DNA of 64,000 nucleotides from Sphagnum compactum. Lineage: Eukaryota > Bryophyta > Sphagnopsida > Sphagnales. The position numbers were made by a program, and so were the translations under genes. Where the stretch lies: positions 2,963,731 through 3,027,730 of the forward strand of contig OZ234499.1 of NCBI GenBank assembly GCA_965153455.1, in the 5' to 3' direction. The notes beneath the pieces were generated by a model, which was given only the letters and a program-made list of their open reading frames with translations, was not told the origin of the DNA and ran no database searches. Below, one piece after another: positions 37,679-51,552 of this stretch; position 1 is the first letter of the stretch; every line of letters begins with the position of its first letter.

Positions 37679-38493
37679 ATGGAGATTCTAGTGACCTTGG
37701 TAATGGTGGTTCTCGGATTAGGTCTGCTGTGGGCAGTCAAGGTTCTGGGGAGCACCGTGGCAGGCAGGACGCGAGCTCGTGGGGCCTCGCGGTCGCAGGC
37801 GCGGCGGCATTTCGTGAATGCTGCGCAGTTGTTGGCGAAGTCGCGGAGTCCCGGGAACGCCGGGGCAGTGGGGCGGAAGATAGCGCGCGAGGCCGTGGCT
37901 GAGGCGGATGCTGCCATTCTTCTGGACCCAAAGGATGCCGCTCTGCACATCGTGAAGTCTTTGGCGTTGCAGCAGCTGGGTCGCCCTGCCGCCGCTCTGC
38001 GCTCCCTGACTACGGCCCTCACCAAGCCCGCTTCTCGTTCCCTGTCCCCTTCCGAAAGAGCGGAAGCCCTTGCAAAGCGCGCAAGTAAGTCTTCTCTCTG
38101 CTGGAGTTCGTGATGTTGTCGACAAGACCTAACTGCAATTTCAGGCCATGGAAATTGAAGAGGTGCTAGCAACCCTAAACTGAAGAGGTGCTAGCAATTC
38201 AAAAAAATGAAGGATGCACTACAAATGACATTATTGTGCATTTTGCTTGGATTGTGTTTCCAGGCCTGTTTTTGGAGCAGGGGAAAGGTAGGAGAGGTCT
38301 GGATTTAGCCATTGCAGATTTGGAAGAATCCTTGAGCCTCAAAGCAGACAATGTTGATGTACAATGCATGTTGGCAAGTTGCTATGAGAAGAATGGCCAA
38401 AAGGTGAAGGCAGTTGCAGCCTATCAGAAGTCCCTTGCTCTGGATCCTGACTTTTCAGAAGCCAAGAAAGGCTTGTCAAAGGTAGAGTCATAA
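37679..38493 (+). CDS. Small membrane-anchored TPR protein (2 exons, 211 aa)
   Basis: Exons 37679-38084 and 38264-38493, joined in phase 1 with a GTAAGT donor and a TTTCCAG acceptor; 636 nt in all. The ATG at 37679 is the first in frame and is followed by a hydrophobic segment (about residues 3-23: ILVTLVMVVLGLGLLWAVKV), then Arg-rich positive residues, which fits a signal anchor with the body facing the cytosol. Helical repeats follow: a TPR-like unit with DPKDAALHIVKSLALQQLGRPAAAL, and in exon 2 two clearer units (DLAIADLEESLSLKADN; VQCMLASCYEKNGQKVKAVAAYQKSLALDPD). TPR domains bind partner proteins; no partner can be named. Exon 1 is much more GC-rich than its surroundings. Confidence 0.75.
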
Positions 38494-40476
38494 CGAAAGC
38501 GTTGAAGTTCCTTCCCAGTCAACAATTCCCCTGCTGGTGGCTCTCTCTCTGTGCCTGCGTAGAAGCTGCTCTGTGGTGGCTGGCGCATCAAGGTTTTGGA
38601 TCCAGGCGAGTAGTTTTTATCTCTGGTGCTGGACTTCAACTCACTGAATATAAAAGTTGATTACTCTGCCTTTGAAGAAGGTGAAACAGGGCTGGTGGCT
38701 ATGCATGCTAAGTGCCCAAAGTTCACAGTTTTGTCATCGAGCGTTTAGCATAGAATCATACTGCAGTGTACAGCACTAGAGATAATTTATCCTGCAGATT
38801 CTGCATCTGTCATTGCACTGTTTCTAAGCAGCACCAACTATTTAGTATCACAGAATGCCAAGCTTTTACATGGTTTTTTCACTTACCATGTGGCCTCAAA
38901 AGATACTATTTGTAAACTATGTCTGTCAGATCTACAAATTGGAAGTGATCTGGTCAGTGATGATTGAGCTATCTACAAGAGGAGAAATAGTTTGCTATTG
39001 TGCCTTGCTTTGTTGTCATCACTTGAGTGCACATCTGCTTCTTATACATTCATGAGCACAGTGCAAAGATCCTGTTGTTGAACCCCTGGCTCTCAAGTGG
39101 GTCAGTCCTCCTTGGGTGGATAAAAGCAAGTTGGCTCAAGACTGCTAAATCAAAAAGCAGGCAACACTAAAGATGGTAGACTATGCATCTGGCAACACAA
39201 CAGCAATGATTGAAGCTTGTTGCAGTTCTATTTATGATCGTGTTCACGGTTGCTCTCTTTGGCTGTTGTGCAGCTGATGTGATTGAGTTTTGTGACATTA
39301 TGTGATGTGGTGATTAGAAGATTGCAAGTGATTTATTATTTCTGAATACACTAATACTGTTGCTATTACATCACATACAACTTTTAAAGTACCTAGCTGA
39401 AAATATAAACCATCGTTGCTGAAATTTTATTTCTGACATCATTCTTTTGATATTTGCAAGTGGCTCTTGTTGCATGAGGCACGACTAAAAAATAAACAAG
39501 TGATTTCCCATTCTATTTTGATTACTGTTCATGAAATGTTTCCATCATGGAATATTTATGTCATAAGACTTACCATGTCCTCTCTTGAGGATGTGTTCAC
39601 TCTTGTTCACTTTTGCAACAAGTCTTCAAAGCACTTTCAAAATGGTATTCTGCTCAGACAATGTTAGAATCTTCACAAGAGTTAACTAATAACAGTGATT
39701 CTTGCATTGTGACTGTTTTTATTATGCATCTTCTTCCTCCAAAGACATACCCATAATTGGCATTTGACTATGTTTAAAATGCAAGTGCAGGTGAGTTTGG
39801 TGACCTTCTACATTGCCCCAAGAGTTGATAATTGTGTACTTGTACCTGGAACTTGTGTTTTTTGACATGTTTTGTAACTTGCTAATCTAAAGTAAAGGGA
39901 CCATTGGAATTGGAACCCCACTGTAGTAGTAGCTCTCAAAATTGCTACTGGTTTAATCTATTTGTTTTTGACAACTAGTCTCTGGGAAATAGGAGCAGTC
40001 TTTTGGGCAACAGCAACCTTTTGCAGAGTAAAAATGCCACAAGGCAGTTCAAGAATCACATGACAGAAGGTCAAAAAATACCGTGCCTGCTCTTTGGAAA
40101 GGGACCAGAATCATGCAGTCTGAAGTAGACTCCAAGCATTGTGCCTGCTTGATTATTCAGGCAGGGCCAGAATCACCATACCCAGAACAAGACTCTGAGT
40201 GTGGAAGGCCATAATGCTGGTTGGTCTTCTGCTCTGGAGTAGTGATGCACAGACTTGGTGGCACCCATTGCATCTCATCATTTCTGATGTGATTTTCAGA
40301 GTAACCTTCACGTCCTTGCCAAGTTCACATCCTTCACTGCTGGCTTTCCTTGCCCTCCAGACAGCAAAGCTGATTTGGTCCATCAAAGAACCATGTCAAA
40401 TGTCAGTTTCATTCATCAGACTGGGAGTATAGTTGCATTCTACAGCTAATTTGACCTCCAATTTGATTGTGTAATC
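38494..40476. other. TPR-gene 3' flank and spacer
   Basis: Begins with likely 3' UTR of the TPR gene. On the minus strand 40386-40153 there is an open frame (77 codons, including DQISFAVWRARKASSEG) that may be a last exon of the unknown minus-strand gene next door, but I could not join it by phase. Confidence 0.35.
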
Positions 40477-42545
40477 TCATAGATCACAATGTCCTATCCA
40501 AGAAGTGAAGAGGATAAGAACAAGACAAACAAACCCATTTCCTTCAATCAAAGCTGCAGCTTGAGAGAGGACACACAAGTAGCTGCTAGAAATAAAGGAT
40601 TGTCCTGCTAAAGAAGAATGGAGAGGAAGCTGACTTAGTTCAAATTTGTTACGTACAAGGTCCCTTGGAACTGGGTCACTGGTAATGGACCTAACAGCAT
40701 CTGCCAGTTCCATACGCAATTCCATTAACTGTGCTGCTGTCCTGGTGATCAACCCATCATCTGTTAATTTTGTTGCATGCTCATGGTTTCCTCATATACC
40801 AACAAATTTGGACTTCCCCATAAGTCAAGAGTTCATTTGGAGGGTAGTGTACTGTGAGGAAGATACACTAGATTATGCCTCTGCTGTATCCTGTCCTCAA
40901 TAATGTGAAGCTATTGGGTTTCAAATTCACTATCATAAACCTGATCCTTCTGCTAGAAACAAGCATGCCACCACCCAAGGACCAACAGTAAACTTCACCA
41001 ACAAGCAATCCTCTGTTACAATACTTTCATCCTTTCTGGACCTTTGAAGACTTATTAGGATTGACAGCTTCACAGGACTGCCGGTACCAAGTTGGCCTTC
41101 ACTGGAGCTTAGTAACAAAGTTAATTTTTTTTTGGTACCAGTTGGAGGAAAGTGAAGTTGGTGTGAGTACCTATTCACTGAAAGGAACCATGAGTGAAGA
41201 AGGTGTCGAGCTTCTGCAAGTAGGTCTGGAGCGAGTGCCAGACTTGCAACCATGGTAGAAAATGCTCCACAGCTCTGAAGCTCTGCCTTCACTGAGCCTG
41301 ATGGTTGCTGCATGGCATGACGTGCCAGAACAGAGATATCATGCTTAAAGAGATATGGCCAAAGTCGCCATACATGCAATCTGTGCACGAATATCTTTGA
41401 ATGAGTGTCCAAACTACATCCAAGCTTTGTCCTTCTTGACAATCACAATCTTAGTGTACCTAAGGACAAAATTGTTTGTCTTCCCACAGTGCAAATCTCT
41501 GAGGTTTTCTCAGATACATTCTCTGCATTCTCAAAAGATACTTCTTGGTGCAGCAGCAACAAAGAGACCTTGTAAATCAACACAGATATCGGATCCAGAT
41601 GTACTGCCCAATTGTTTGTTTATCTACTGAAGAGAATTTGGTTGACACACCTGGCAAAAGGACTGAGCTTGTTGTAAATCTCTTCCTTGTTCTTCAAGCA
41701 GATATCGAGAATCCCCTGTGCAGCCCAGGCTGCATCACTAACTCCATCCTCTGCTGTGCTGATCCTACTCCTCACATAGACAACAGATCTTGCAGAAGGC
41801 TGCTGCAAGTAAGAACTCATAGCTGTGGCTGCTTTCAAAAACATCTCGACCAATTCCAAAACGAGAGCTCCTGGCAAAGCACGACATCCAAAGAGACATA
41901 TACATCAGCAACAAGCTAGAAACTGACGAATTCAGAAACAAAAAAACACTTATAATCCAGGTCAACAATGATGTGTTTTGCAAGCAAATTTTCGACAACC
42001 CAATAAATCACTCAAGCAGTCATTACCATTAGTTTGTCCGCTTGCAAAAAGCATTTCAAACTTTTGTGCGATTTGTTGTAACTCAAATGCTGAGAAGTTT
42101 CTCACCCGCAGAACTGAAGCAAGGCTGTCAACCAAAAACCTGCTCACTGTATCACAAACCTGTGTGTAACCCATCACCAGCAAAATCACAGCAAGATCAT
42201 CATCCTCCCACCAGGTTGGTTGCACAAATTTTCAGACTTGGAAACTAAAAAAACCCATCACCACAATTGGTGATTTAGGAGCCACAAGAAGAAAGAAAGA
42301 AAGAAAAACCCATAGAGAGACAGACATACCAGAGGTGTTTGAACACCCATCAATCCAAGAGCAACGTTCACCAAGGGGGATGATTGCTGGAATTGCAGCA
42401 TGTGTCCCACCATCTTCTCGGCTGTCTCTTCATCCCCCCTCTCAGTAGTTGTTCCATTCCTATAAAGAACAATGCCGCCCTCCCCAGTACTCTTGTGTTG
42501 TCTCTTGAGCGATTCCAAGAGCTCCAGTACATTCTCCACGTTCAT
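40477..42545 (-). CDS. Plant protein of unknown function, helical, multi-exon (3' end uncertain)
   Basis: Exons that fit by phase, in transcript order: 42545-42330, 42204-42027, 41870-41651, 41380-41171, then one starting at 40741. The start MNVENVLELLESLKRQHKSTGEGG is the first Met after an AT-rich leader. Blocks such as DDDLAVILLVMGYTQVCDTV, ALVLELVEMFLKAATAM and GSVKAELQSCGAFSTMVASL read as amphipathic helices, suggesting an ARM/HEAT-like or all-alpha fold. I recall similar uncharacterised plant proteins but cannot name one. The last exon(s) are not resolved: the frame from 40741 runs open to a stop at 40477-40479, while an extra exon near 40386-40153 is also possible. It could be a live gene with a missed exon or one losing its 3' end. 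Confidence 0.6.
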
Positions 42546-42935
42546 GGAGGGGTGTGTCAGCAGCAGCTTCGCTTGCCTCTATCAGCTGAATAGCTCTTTT
42601 GTTTCACATCAGGAGAATTCTCTCTTGCCAACATCTTGAGCAAAACTCTCGTCCAAATCTTCCCAAACTGTTCCACTGCCAATTTCTGTCTCTAAAATTC
42701 TGCACACTCACTCTCAGAAAGAAAGATTTTTGCGGCACCCACAAACTCAAACAACAAAAAAAAAAAAACGCCGAGCACCAACCAAGTACTGAACATTGTG
42801 GCATTCGAGGCGCTTTCTTGCTTGCTTGCTGAATGCTTCCATCTGCAAACAATTGAGCATCGACAGGACACAGGAATGCAGGGAAAAGAACTCGTAGCGA
42901 ACATCAAAAACTTCTTCATACACTCTTCTTCTCTT

Positions 42936-42945
42936 AAACCCTAAT
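42936..42945. promoter_or_regulatory. Telo-box upstream of the unknown minus-strand gene
   Basis: AAACCCTAA-type motif, with a second weaker GCCCTAAC copy about ten bases further on. It lies about 390 bp upstream of the ATG, in what is probably the 5' UTR or core promoter. Confidence 0.35.
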
Positions 42946-43031
42946 CCAAGCCCTAACGAAAGCTGGCTGGTATCGAATTCTTCTTCTTCGCTTTCTTTGC
43001 TCCTTTCGTCATCAGTTTTCCTGTGAGACAC

Positions 43032-44339
43032 TTTGTGACACTGAGATTAGGTCCTGTGTGAATGGGGCAACTTTTTGGATGAAGATTTAACTGGATGGAT
43101 TTAGTAAGGAGGAAGCATATCAATGAGGAGGTTTTTGGTGTGTTGGTTTGGGGAGTATGTTTGTGTGTTCAAAAGTTAGAGGTTGCATGTTTTTGAATAG
43201 TTTTTGGAGAGGAATGCTTTGGATTGTGTTTTTGGTTTTCTTTCAGCTGTTTTGAGATTTTTGTTGCGTTGCATTTGACAACACAAAATCAAGGAAGTTC
43301 ATGTAAACATAGTGGGGATGAGGTGTGAAAATGATGAAAAGCATAAGGGATTATCAAATTGGTTTGTAGAGGCATCATAATCTCAACAATTACTGAGCTT
43401 GGGAATAAGTTCATCTTGTGAGGATTGTGTGGGTTGTTGTGCATTTTGCTAAGGTTGAGGGTGAATACCTGTATCTGTAAAAGTTCTGAATGAAAATTGT
43501 CGTATGGATGTCATGAGCTATGTATTGTAATTATTCGGTAGTTTACCACTTGTCAATACCTTTAATCTTTGGAAATAGGAGTGTTGGGGTATTCATTAAA
43601 TAAATTGAACCATGTTTTTGTTACAGCTTGCATTCAACTTGGTTGAAATATATGTTGATATTTGCATAAGTGTCTATGAAGTTGAGAATTTGAGAGTGTA
43701 AATATGATTTCACCATAATATTAGTCATGTTGTAATTGAGATATAAGGAGTGTTGTAATTAGTTTACTACCTTTTTATTTTGGTGACAACTTTTTTTCCC
43801 ACATCTCAAATCAACTTTTTCTTTCTTCTTGAGCCAAGAATGAATAGTTTTTGTTTTCTATTTTCTAGGCAAGATCTATTGCACATCAACTGAACAAGGA
43901 TATCATGGTCAAAATTCAAAAATGATGTTTTGTAATGGAGTTTCATCATATTATTATGAATTGTTAAACAATAGTTAGGTTGTGTAAACATTCATGTTGC
44001 TGTAAGCTTTATGTATCAAAAAGACATATTGCAAGAGTTTCAAGTAAGTGGATTTTGGTTTTGTAAACATAAGAATGTCAAGGTAGAAATTTATTGAGTT
44101 GTGCATTTCTAGAGTTTGGGTTATAAAATATACATGGGCAAATGCATAGATAAGATTTACCGCACATAGATAGGGTCTATTGCTTTTATTGGTTCATCCC
44201 AAATAATATTTGTTTAAAAAATATTTTTCACATCTTTTGGATGGTTGTAGTGCATTTGTTTATATTGTTTATAAGTTTGAAAGGATGACATTATGGGATA
44301 AATTTTTGGGAAGGATAAGCAGTCCCATGTCCCATACAA
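43032..44339. other. AT-rich spacer, no supported gene
   Basis: Likely promoter of the minus-strand gene in its first few hundred bases, then AT-rich sequence with no recognisable feature. Confidence 0.45.
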
Positions 44340-44965
44340 CATTATTTTTAGGTAGTCAAATAGGTACACTAATTAGATAAATATGTAGGTAATTAAGAGG
44401 TAGGTGCATTAATGAAGTATGTAGGTAACTAAAGAAATAATTACATTAATTAAGTATATGGATAGTAAAAAGGCAGGTAGATAAATACACTAAAATTAAG
44501 TCAATGTAAGAGTTAGTTATAATAAAACTAATACCTAGTTAGTTAATTACACATTAATTAATGTACTTTAAATAAGTAATTAATTAGTAACTTAGCCTAG
44601 GTATGTAGGTAACTTATTCTACTCTCATACATAGGTTACCTAAATCACCTACATGTCATATTTAACATACATATTATATGTTACCTAAAGGCTATTTAAA
44701 TATGTTAACTATTTAAAGCATTTACATATCGTACCTAGACTACATACCTAGACTACATACCTAAGTTAAGTATGTAGATTAGGTATGTAAGCCATGTATA
44801 TAGGTAGCCTCATTGTTTAAATACACATTAATTAATATACTTAACCTACATACGTAAGCTAAGCTGCTTGTCTACGTCATAAATTAGGCTATTTAAATAG
44901 GTAGCTTATAAGGTAGCTTAATATAAACGTAAATGTATACCAATCTATACCTAGGTATATAGGTA
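44340..44965. repeat. Degenerate TAGGTA/TACCTA repeat field
   Basis: About 600 bp built from drifting versions of TATGTAGGTAACTTA and its complement (TACATACCTAGACTACATA occurs in tandem near 44,735-44,765). Both orientations occur, so long imperfect hairpins are possible. Not coding. Confidence 0.7.
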
Positions 44966-47900
44966 GGCTAAAGTGTCTAAAGTAGTTTACTTAGATGCAA
45001 AGTTGTAAATGTGAATAATGTTTCAACTATTTAGCTAAATATTTTTCATCCATTTCCAAAAACAAATTACCAAAATAGTTGAACACACAATTTGTGACAT
45101 AATCATGTCACCGATAATTGCATGTTGTTTTGTAATGTCATATCCTCAATTGACATATCAATTATAGGTCAACTGAGGAGAAGTTTGTTGATGTTAAGAA
45201 TATTTTAGAGGTGACCCCTTACTTGAGAGCCATTTTTAATTATTTACCAAATTAATAGGCGAATTAACTTACTTGATATTCATATAGTGGAAAGTGATAT
45301 GAAAATGTTTTGGTTAAAAAAGGGCATTTTGTCCAAGTGCATGGATAGATTGTGAATTTTTCATCACTTTTCATGGCTTCAATTAAAATTAAAAAATCAA
45401 AAAAAAAATATCATACATGCATAACAAGTTTGCCAAAAAATAATTTAGAAAAGAAGAAAAGAAAAATATTAAGATAAAAAGGAAAAATGTTTAAAAAATT
45501 ATATTAAGAAAAAACAAAATAGTTCAAAATTCCAAGAAAAGAAACATTATTGTACAATGCATTTGATAATACCCAAGTTTCACACTACACACAACCATTG
45601 TTTTTTTATTAAGGAAATGACTTATGTAGCCAAAATGGTTATCACCCATAGGAACTAAAAACAATTGGCGATCATAGTTAAGAAGATTTAACTAAATCTA
45701 GCTACAAGCAAGATTTGAAGTATAAACATTTAATCATCCTTTTAGATTTTTTGTTGCACACTCAAAAACAAACATAAAAATGTGGCAACTTTTTTTTTTT
45801 AATTTAAAATTCCAGAAAATTGAAACTGAATTTCGATATATTAATTATTAGCAATGCAGATCTTAGTTTCCAAAAATAAATAATTATATTTATCACCATG
45901 AACAACCCTACCATGTGGGTATGGTAGTATATCAAAATTCAATGTAAACATAAAATCTAAATAAATTTTAGAGTGACATATAATGTGTGTGAATATTTAG
46001 AAAAAATGATAATGGGAAGGTTCAAGTATGGTTGGGGTATCAAAAAACGTATCACCAAATATCCATCATACCCCTTCAATTGGAAGCTTTTTAAAAATTT
46101 AGTGTAGCATTGATATTGGAAGTTTTGTTTGTTCAATGAATACATATGTATTATTTTATGAATACCAATTCTAATTTGAACAAATTAAAGAATTCCTTAC
46201 AAGTTTTGAAAAGAAAATTGAAGACTTTGGGCATGGTACTTTTAGTGAAAATTGATTCAACGATTTGTTAAGAATGTAAAAATAGATTTCATTCACCAAA
46301 ATTTATACCACAAATAGCTCAGACATTAATGTGTATTAAACACTAAAGTGTGAGAAGAATTAATTGATTTATTGTAATATACAAGGTTCCAATAATAGAA
46401 TGTGGCCCACATTGGTTAAATTTTATCATTCATACTTTCCTAATTGAAAACAATAGATATTCTAATGGCCTATATAAAAGTGGGAGGGAAATTATTTTGT
46501 TTGACATGAAAGAGAAAAAGGAAATGTAAAATACAAATCATTGGTTTTGTGAAAGAAAAAGTAAGTTTGAGAAATCATAGAAGTCCTTTTTTTGTTTCAA
46601 ATGGGATGCACTAATCATACTTGGACCCATGGTGGGAAAAGTTAATGTTCCTTCACATAATACACTAGCAAACACTTTACATTAAAATTGACACTAGGTG
46701 TGTCAAAGAGGATACTATTGGGGTAATTACGATCAAGGGTTGAAGGCCATTGGGTCAATGTGGACAATGTCTTGCAATTGTGAGAGAAGCGCACCTCAAA
46801 CTTTATGATATATTTATTGCCACCCATGATTGAACACCTACAAGTTTACATGACAAGAATGGTCTAAGGTGGCAATGCAATTTCTAAAGATACTACTTGG
46901 AACTAGTTTACAAAATCATTGGCCATAAGATAACTCAATGCATCTACCTACCTAGTAGCCACCAAATGTTTTATTTACCAACCTAGTTTCATAGTAATTT
47001 CTTATAGTCCTTACCATTTGCCCTATGGTAATTTCCCATTTATAGAGGTAATTACCAATGTTGGTGGCCAATTCCCTATTTTTGAGATAATAATGTGGTC
47101 TTAAGTTTAAAATTAGTTGTGTCAATTAGCCCCATGGTCAATTCTAGTTCTACTAAAAACTTTGTTATCTTTAAATTTTGAATTTATGATTTTGACAATA
47201 TTCTTATTGCGATAATCACATTGATGTGAGAATGGTATGCTAAAATGCTTTGCCATTTTAGATTTGAATAGGGCAAAAGTTGTTTGGGCTTAGCCCACAT
47301 ATGATGAGCAAGTGACACCTTTTGGTAACTCTTAACATCACATACTTGTTAGTTAAAAAGTAAATGAATTTCATATTTTTTTGAAGAAACTTGCCCCTTG
47401 AGATTTATGGGCAATTATTCGATATACAAAGGCCAACAAAATTGTTGCTTTGAATACTTGTGACATATATGGGAAAGAAACTAATTGGTGGCAATTAAGT
47501 TATTGTTAGCTTGGTTATATACATGTTAGCATATTATGAATATCATGTATATAATAAATCTCAAATATTGAACATTTTTACATGGTTATGTGAATAATGG
47601 TCATTCCAAACAATAATATAGACTTCTATTTTTCCTTTAACATTGGAAATGGTTTGTTATTCATACACTTGCCATTCATGTTACTCATTGATGCTACTCA
47701 ATTGTCACCTATGAATTTTTCCATTATAATCATTCCAAAATTCATGAGTTTTTCATATGCAATAGATGACAAAATTTTCTTATAATGTGATGATGTATTC
47801 TTTGGTTGGATTCAATCAAGAAAGGAAGGGATGGCCCAAATTTCTATCCCACACCACCCAATTTTCCCTCTAAAACCAACTAACTTGGATTTGGGGTCCC

Positions 47901-50900
47901 ATTTTAGAAAGAATGTTTATTCAAATTTTGTATTGAATTAGATACATAAATGTGACAAAGTTTTACCTTTACATGAACTATAAATGTTTTGATATAATAT
48001 TGCATTCACCTCTAAATTACTTAAGAAGTTGAATCAACATTGAAATTTAAACATTATGATAAAATTATTCATTATTTTCAATAACACCATCTAGAGGTGC
48101 TCTAATTTTTTCGCCACAAATTTAGATGAGTAATTTATTGAATAAGAAAGTTGGAAATATTATGGGAATGTTTTGTAAGCTTCAAATGTAATTTTCTAGG
48201 AAGGCGTTGAATTGATCTTTATACCAAACATGTCCATGTGGTTTGGATGGAACATAAAGGTCATTATGAGTTTCATGAACTAACATAAATTATGTAAAAA
48301 CAAAAAGTTAATGATGAAATTGTCAATGACAAACATGTGTCCCCACATCATAATTGGTTCAAAGTTTTTAATTATTTTCAAGTATTTAATCCCATTTCAC
48401 AATTCATTTACATCATCATCATCAAGGAACGTTCAAATTCCAATCCAACTTAATATATCTATCAACATCAACAAAAACATAGTTATCATTGTTTTTTGCT
48501 TATTTGCAAATTTCTCACAATCCTCCACTAAAAGACATTAATCCCAATTGTTTATATAAGTCTTATGGGGATGCCATTGAAAAGACAAAATTTTAAAATT
48601 CGTAAAGCCTTTAACAATACCATTTTCAAGATGATTCCTTCAGTGTTTTGAAATTTTAAATAAACAATCAAATCATCATATCAACTTTATAGATTCCCTT
48701 TGAAACATTCCCTTGTGTTTCAATGGATCATAAATTACCATATAATCAAGAAAACACACTGAGCATGTCCATCTTTGCATTCTTCCAATGAAACAAAGAT
48801 CATTCAAATTGGATATCATTCAAGATTTTCAACTTTTACTTGCTGTAAATTTTGAAATGGAAAATGCATACGAAGAATCTTAAGAATGTTTCCATCGATT
48901 CTTGTAATCTTTCTTTTTTATTAAACAAATCTTTTATTCCTTTGACCCTTGTCATGCCTAAGGCTTGTTTGTACCCAATTATTGTCTTTCATTGCAACCA
49001 TTGGTCATGATATTGATTATGTTAATCCACCAAAAACACATTATCAACCAAAAGCAATCTATATATATATATATATATTAATTTCACCTTATAAATCATT
49101 CAAATCTATAACATTACAAATGATGGATTTTCTTTCAATAGGCATGAAATTTGAACACGATCTTGGATTATATATATATATACATCCAATAATAATAAAG
49201 ACATATTAGTGGAAGCCATCTCCAAACTTACTTTAACTTGGCCATTTCACCATCAACAATTTACCTAACAACATATGCATTTAAGTTACTAATAACATTG
49301 AAAAGAACATTTTCATCAAATTTGAACATTTGGTCATATAAATCTAGGAACTAATGTTAAGACCCCACATCTTATTTGTATGTTGTAACTTAATCTCTTG
49401 CAATTGCCATTGATCAAGATCCTATCATTAAAGGAAAGAAGAATTTGAGTTTGTTAATAATTGCATCATGAAATCCCTAATATCATGAAAGGTCTTGACA
49501 TTTTTGAACACCCAACCCAATAACATGACATTAAATTGCATTGAGATTGGTTGTCAAAACTATGCATTTGCTTTAACAAAACACTTAGATGTTGAACCCA
49601 AATGAATTATCAAAATCGATATTCCAAAGTTGTCAAATTCATGTAGCATGGTGAAATTGTTAAAATCCATCAAATGTTGATTATGAACTCGTTACTTAAA
49701 TTTAAAAATATATGTTGTGATAATGCATAAACTATGCTCATATGTGCAAAATCAACAATTACAAACTATGTGAAAGCATGTAAAAGTTTTGACTAGGGGG
49801 AAAGTTCTCATATTACCCAATGCAACATACATAACTGTAGTTAGTCTAAAAAATACAAATTTTAAATTAACTGGTTATTAATTAGTAAACTATTTCATTT
49901 ATATAAATTTATTAAACTTAACTATTAACTAGTAACTAACTAATATCTATATAAACTTATAATAATTAATACTTGTAACTTAGTTAAAACTAGAAATAAT
50001 GACTAGTAAAAAATAATACTTGTTCACAAAGGCAATTTTTATTTTATTTTTTAAATTTAGTTTGTAATTTAATTAATCGATTTTAGTTAAATCTTCCTAT
50101 GGATGATCATTATTTTGACTACATCACAAAATTACCAAACAAAAAGCACCAAGAGGAAGAGGTTTTTAGATCATACCAGATTTAAGATTTGATCTAGAAG
50201 TGAATATATATATATGGTTAATATATATGTTGATTTTGCAACTTCAATATAATCAAGTTGCATGCATATTGTCCCCAACTTCATCATGGATTCAGATCAG
50301 CAATTGGAGTTGGAAGATAAACAGAGGTCTAAACCCCCTTTTTGATCATTTGACCTTGAGAATCTTTGTTTTTATACAATATGATTAATTCTTAATTGGG
50401 TCTGAACTGAAGGTGTTAAATTGGGCTGCAGCTGGAACTATCATGTGACATGGTCAAGTGAGAAAACTTTGCATCTACTTCAATTTGCCATTGGGTGTGG
50501 ATTGTTCTTTTCGAGCTTCGTTTTTTCTTTTTCTTTTTCTTTTCAATTATTTAATTTCATCAAACTGTTCCAGTGAAAAAAATTAGACAATTTTCCAAGT
50601 TCAAATCCAAAATTTTGTTTGCAAAATAGCAAAAAAATTGTCACCAAAAGAATCTCTAATTGGGAAGTGTGTGCACACATGAGTAATAAACTTCTGAATT
50701 TTTTTTTGCAAAGTGATGACCACCTCCAGACTCCATAGTAGTAAATTCTTATGCAATCAAAACAAGACCCCCAAAAAATCAGGTTCTAGTTCTTGGTGGG
50801 TTTGAGTTGCAAGACGTTTGTGGTTGTTGATTTGGGAGTCATCAAAGGACCTAATGATGGTGATCATGGGCACAATATATGTGCATGCAATATTAATTAG

Positions 50901-51420
50901 GACAATAATGTGCCATCAATACCATGATGAAATATGTAATTTGTGTGGTGAATGACTTGTTAGGTGAAAAATTTCAAACATAATGTGATCATAAACACAA
51001 TGTTATGATAGAGGTAGGGGGCACTTATCATTTCATTATTTAAAGCTTACTATTGGAGTTAGGTTACTAATATTACTTACTAATACTTATTAGAACCTAA
51101 ACACTAGGCTATATAAGTCTCTTTTGGCTTCCCTAAATTATTCAATGGAATACATTTTGAAATTTCACGTGCACATGTTTGAGTCTAAGTTCTAGTTAAT
51201 TACATGCATGTTCAAAACAAACAGTCTTCTACTGAGAAAATTTAGCGCCTGCAACTACGTACTGTGAATAATTCACAAGTTCTGTCTTGTCGAGTTGAAT
51301 ATCTGTAGTAGGTGTGATTTCAATCAAGGATCTAGAATTTTGTACTTTTTTGTGTTTTGTTGAATTGTGGTTTTGTTTTGGGTTGGTGATGAATTTCTAG
51401 TATTTACAAATTATTTGAAC
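44966..51420. other. Gene desert upstream of the P450
   Basis: Strongly AT-rich, with (TA)n runs at about 49061-49079 and 49170-49182. All open frames are under 90 codons and have AT-driven amino-acid content. No transposase, reverse transcriptase or LTR pair recognised. Confidence 0.5.
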
Positions 51421-51422
51421 GA

Positions 51423-51445
51423 GCTAGCTAGCTAGCTAGCTAGCT
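51423..51445. repeat. (GCTA)n / AGCT microsatellite upstream of CYP94
   Basis: Five to six tandem GCTA units. Isolated AGCTAGCT palindromes recur at about 51605, 51715 and 51740, so the whole leader region is enriched in this word. Confidence 0.85.
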
Positions 51446-51525
51446 GCTCAGATAGAGAGCTGGATCACTAGTTCTGGACAGTTGAAGAAGAAGATCTGGT
51501 TTGGAATTCGTTCCAGGGCGTACGT

Positions 51526-51552
51526 ATATAATATATGTGCATGCATGCATGA
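51526..51552 (+). promoter_or_regulatory. TATA-like and RY motifs upstream of CYP94
   Basis: GTATATAATATATG (about 51526-51539) is followed directly by overlapping CATGCATG words. CATGCATG is the RY element bound by plant B3 factors such as ABI3, FUS3 and LEC2. If the TATA-like run is used, the 5' UTR would be about 400 bp, long but possible. Confidence 0.35.
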
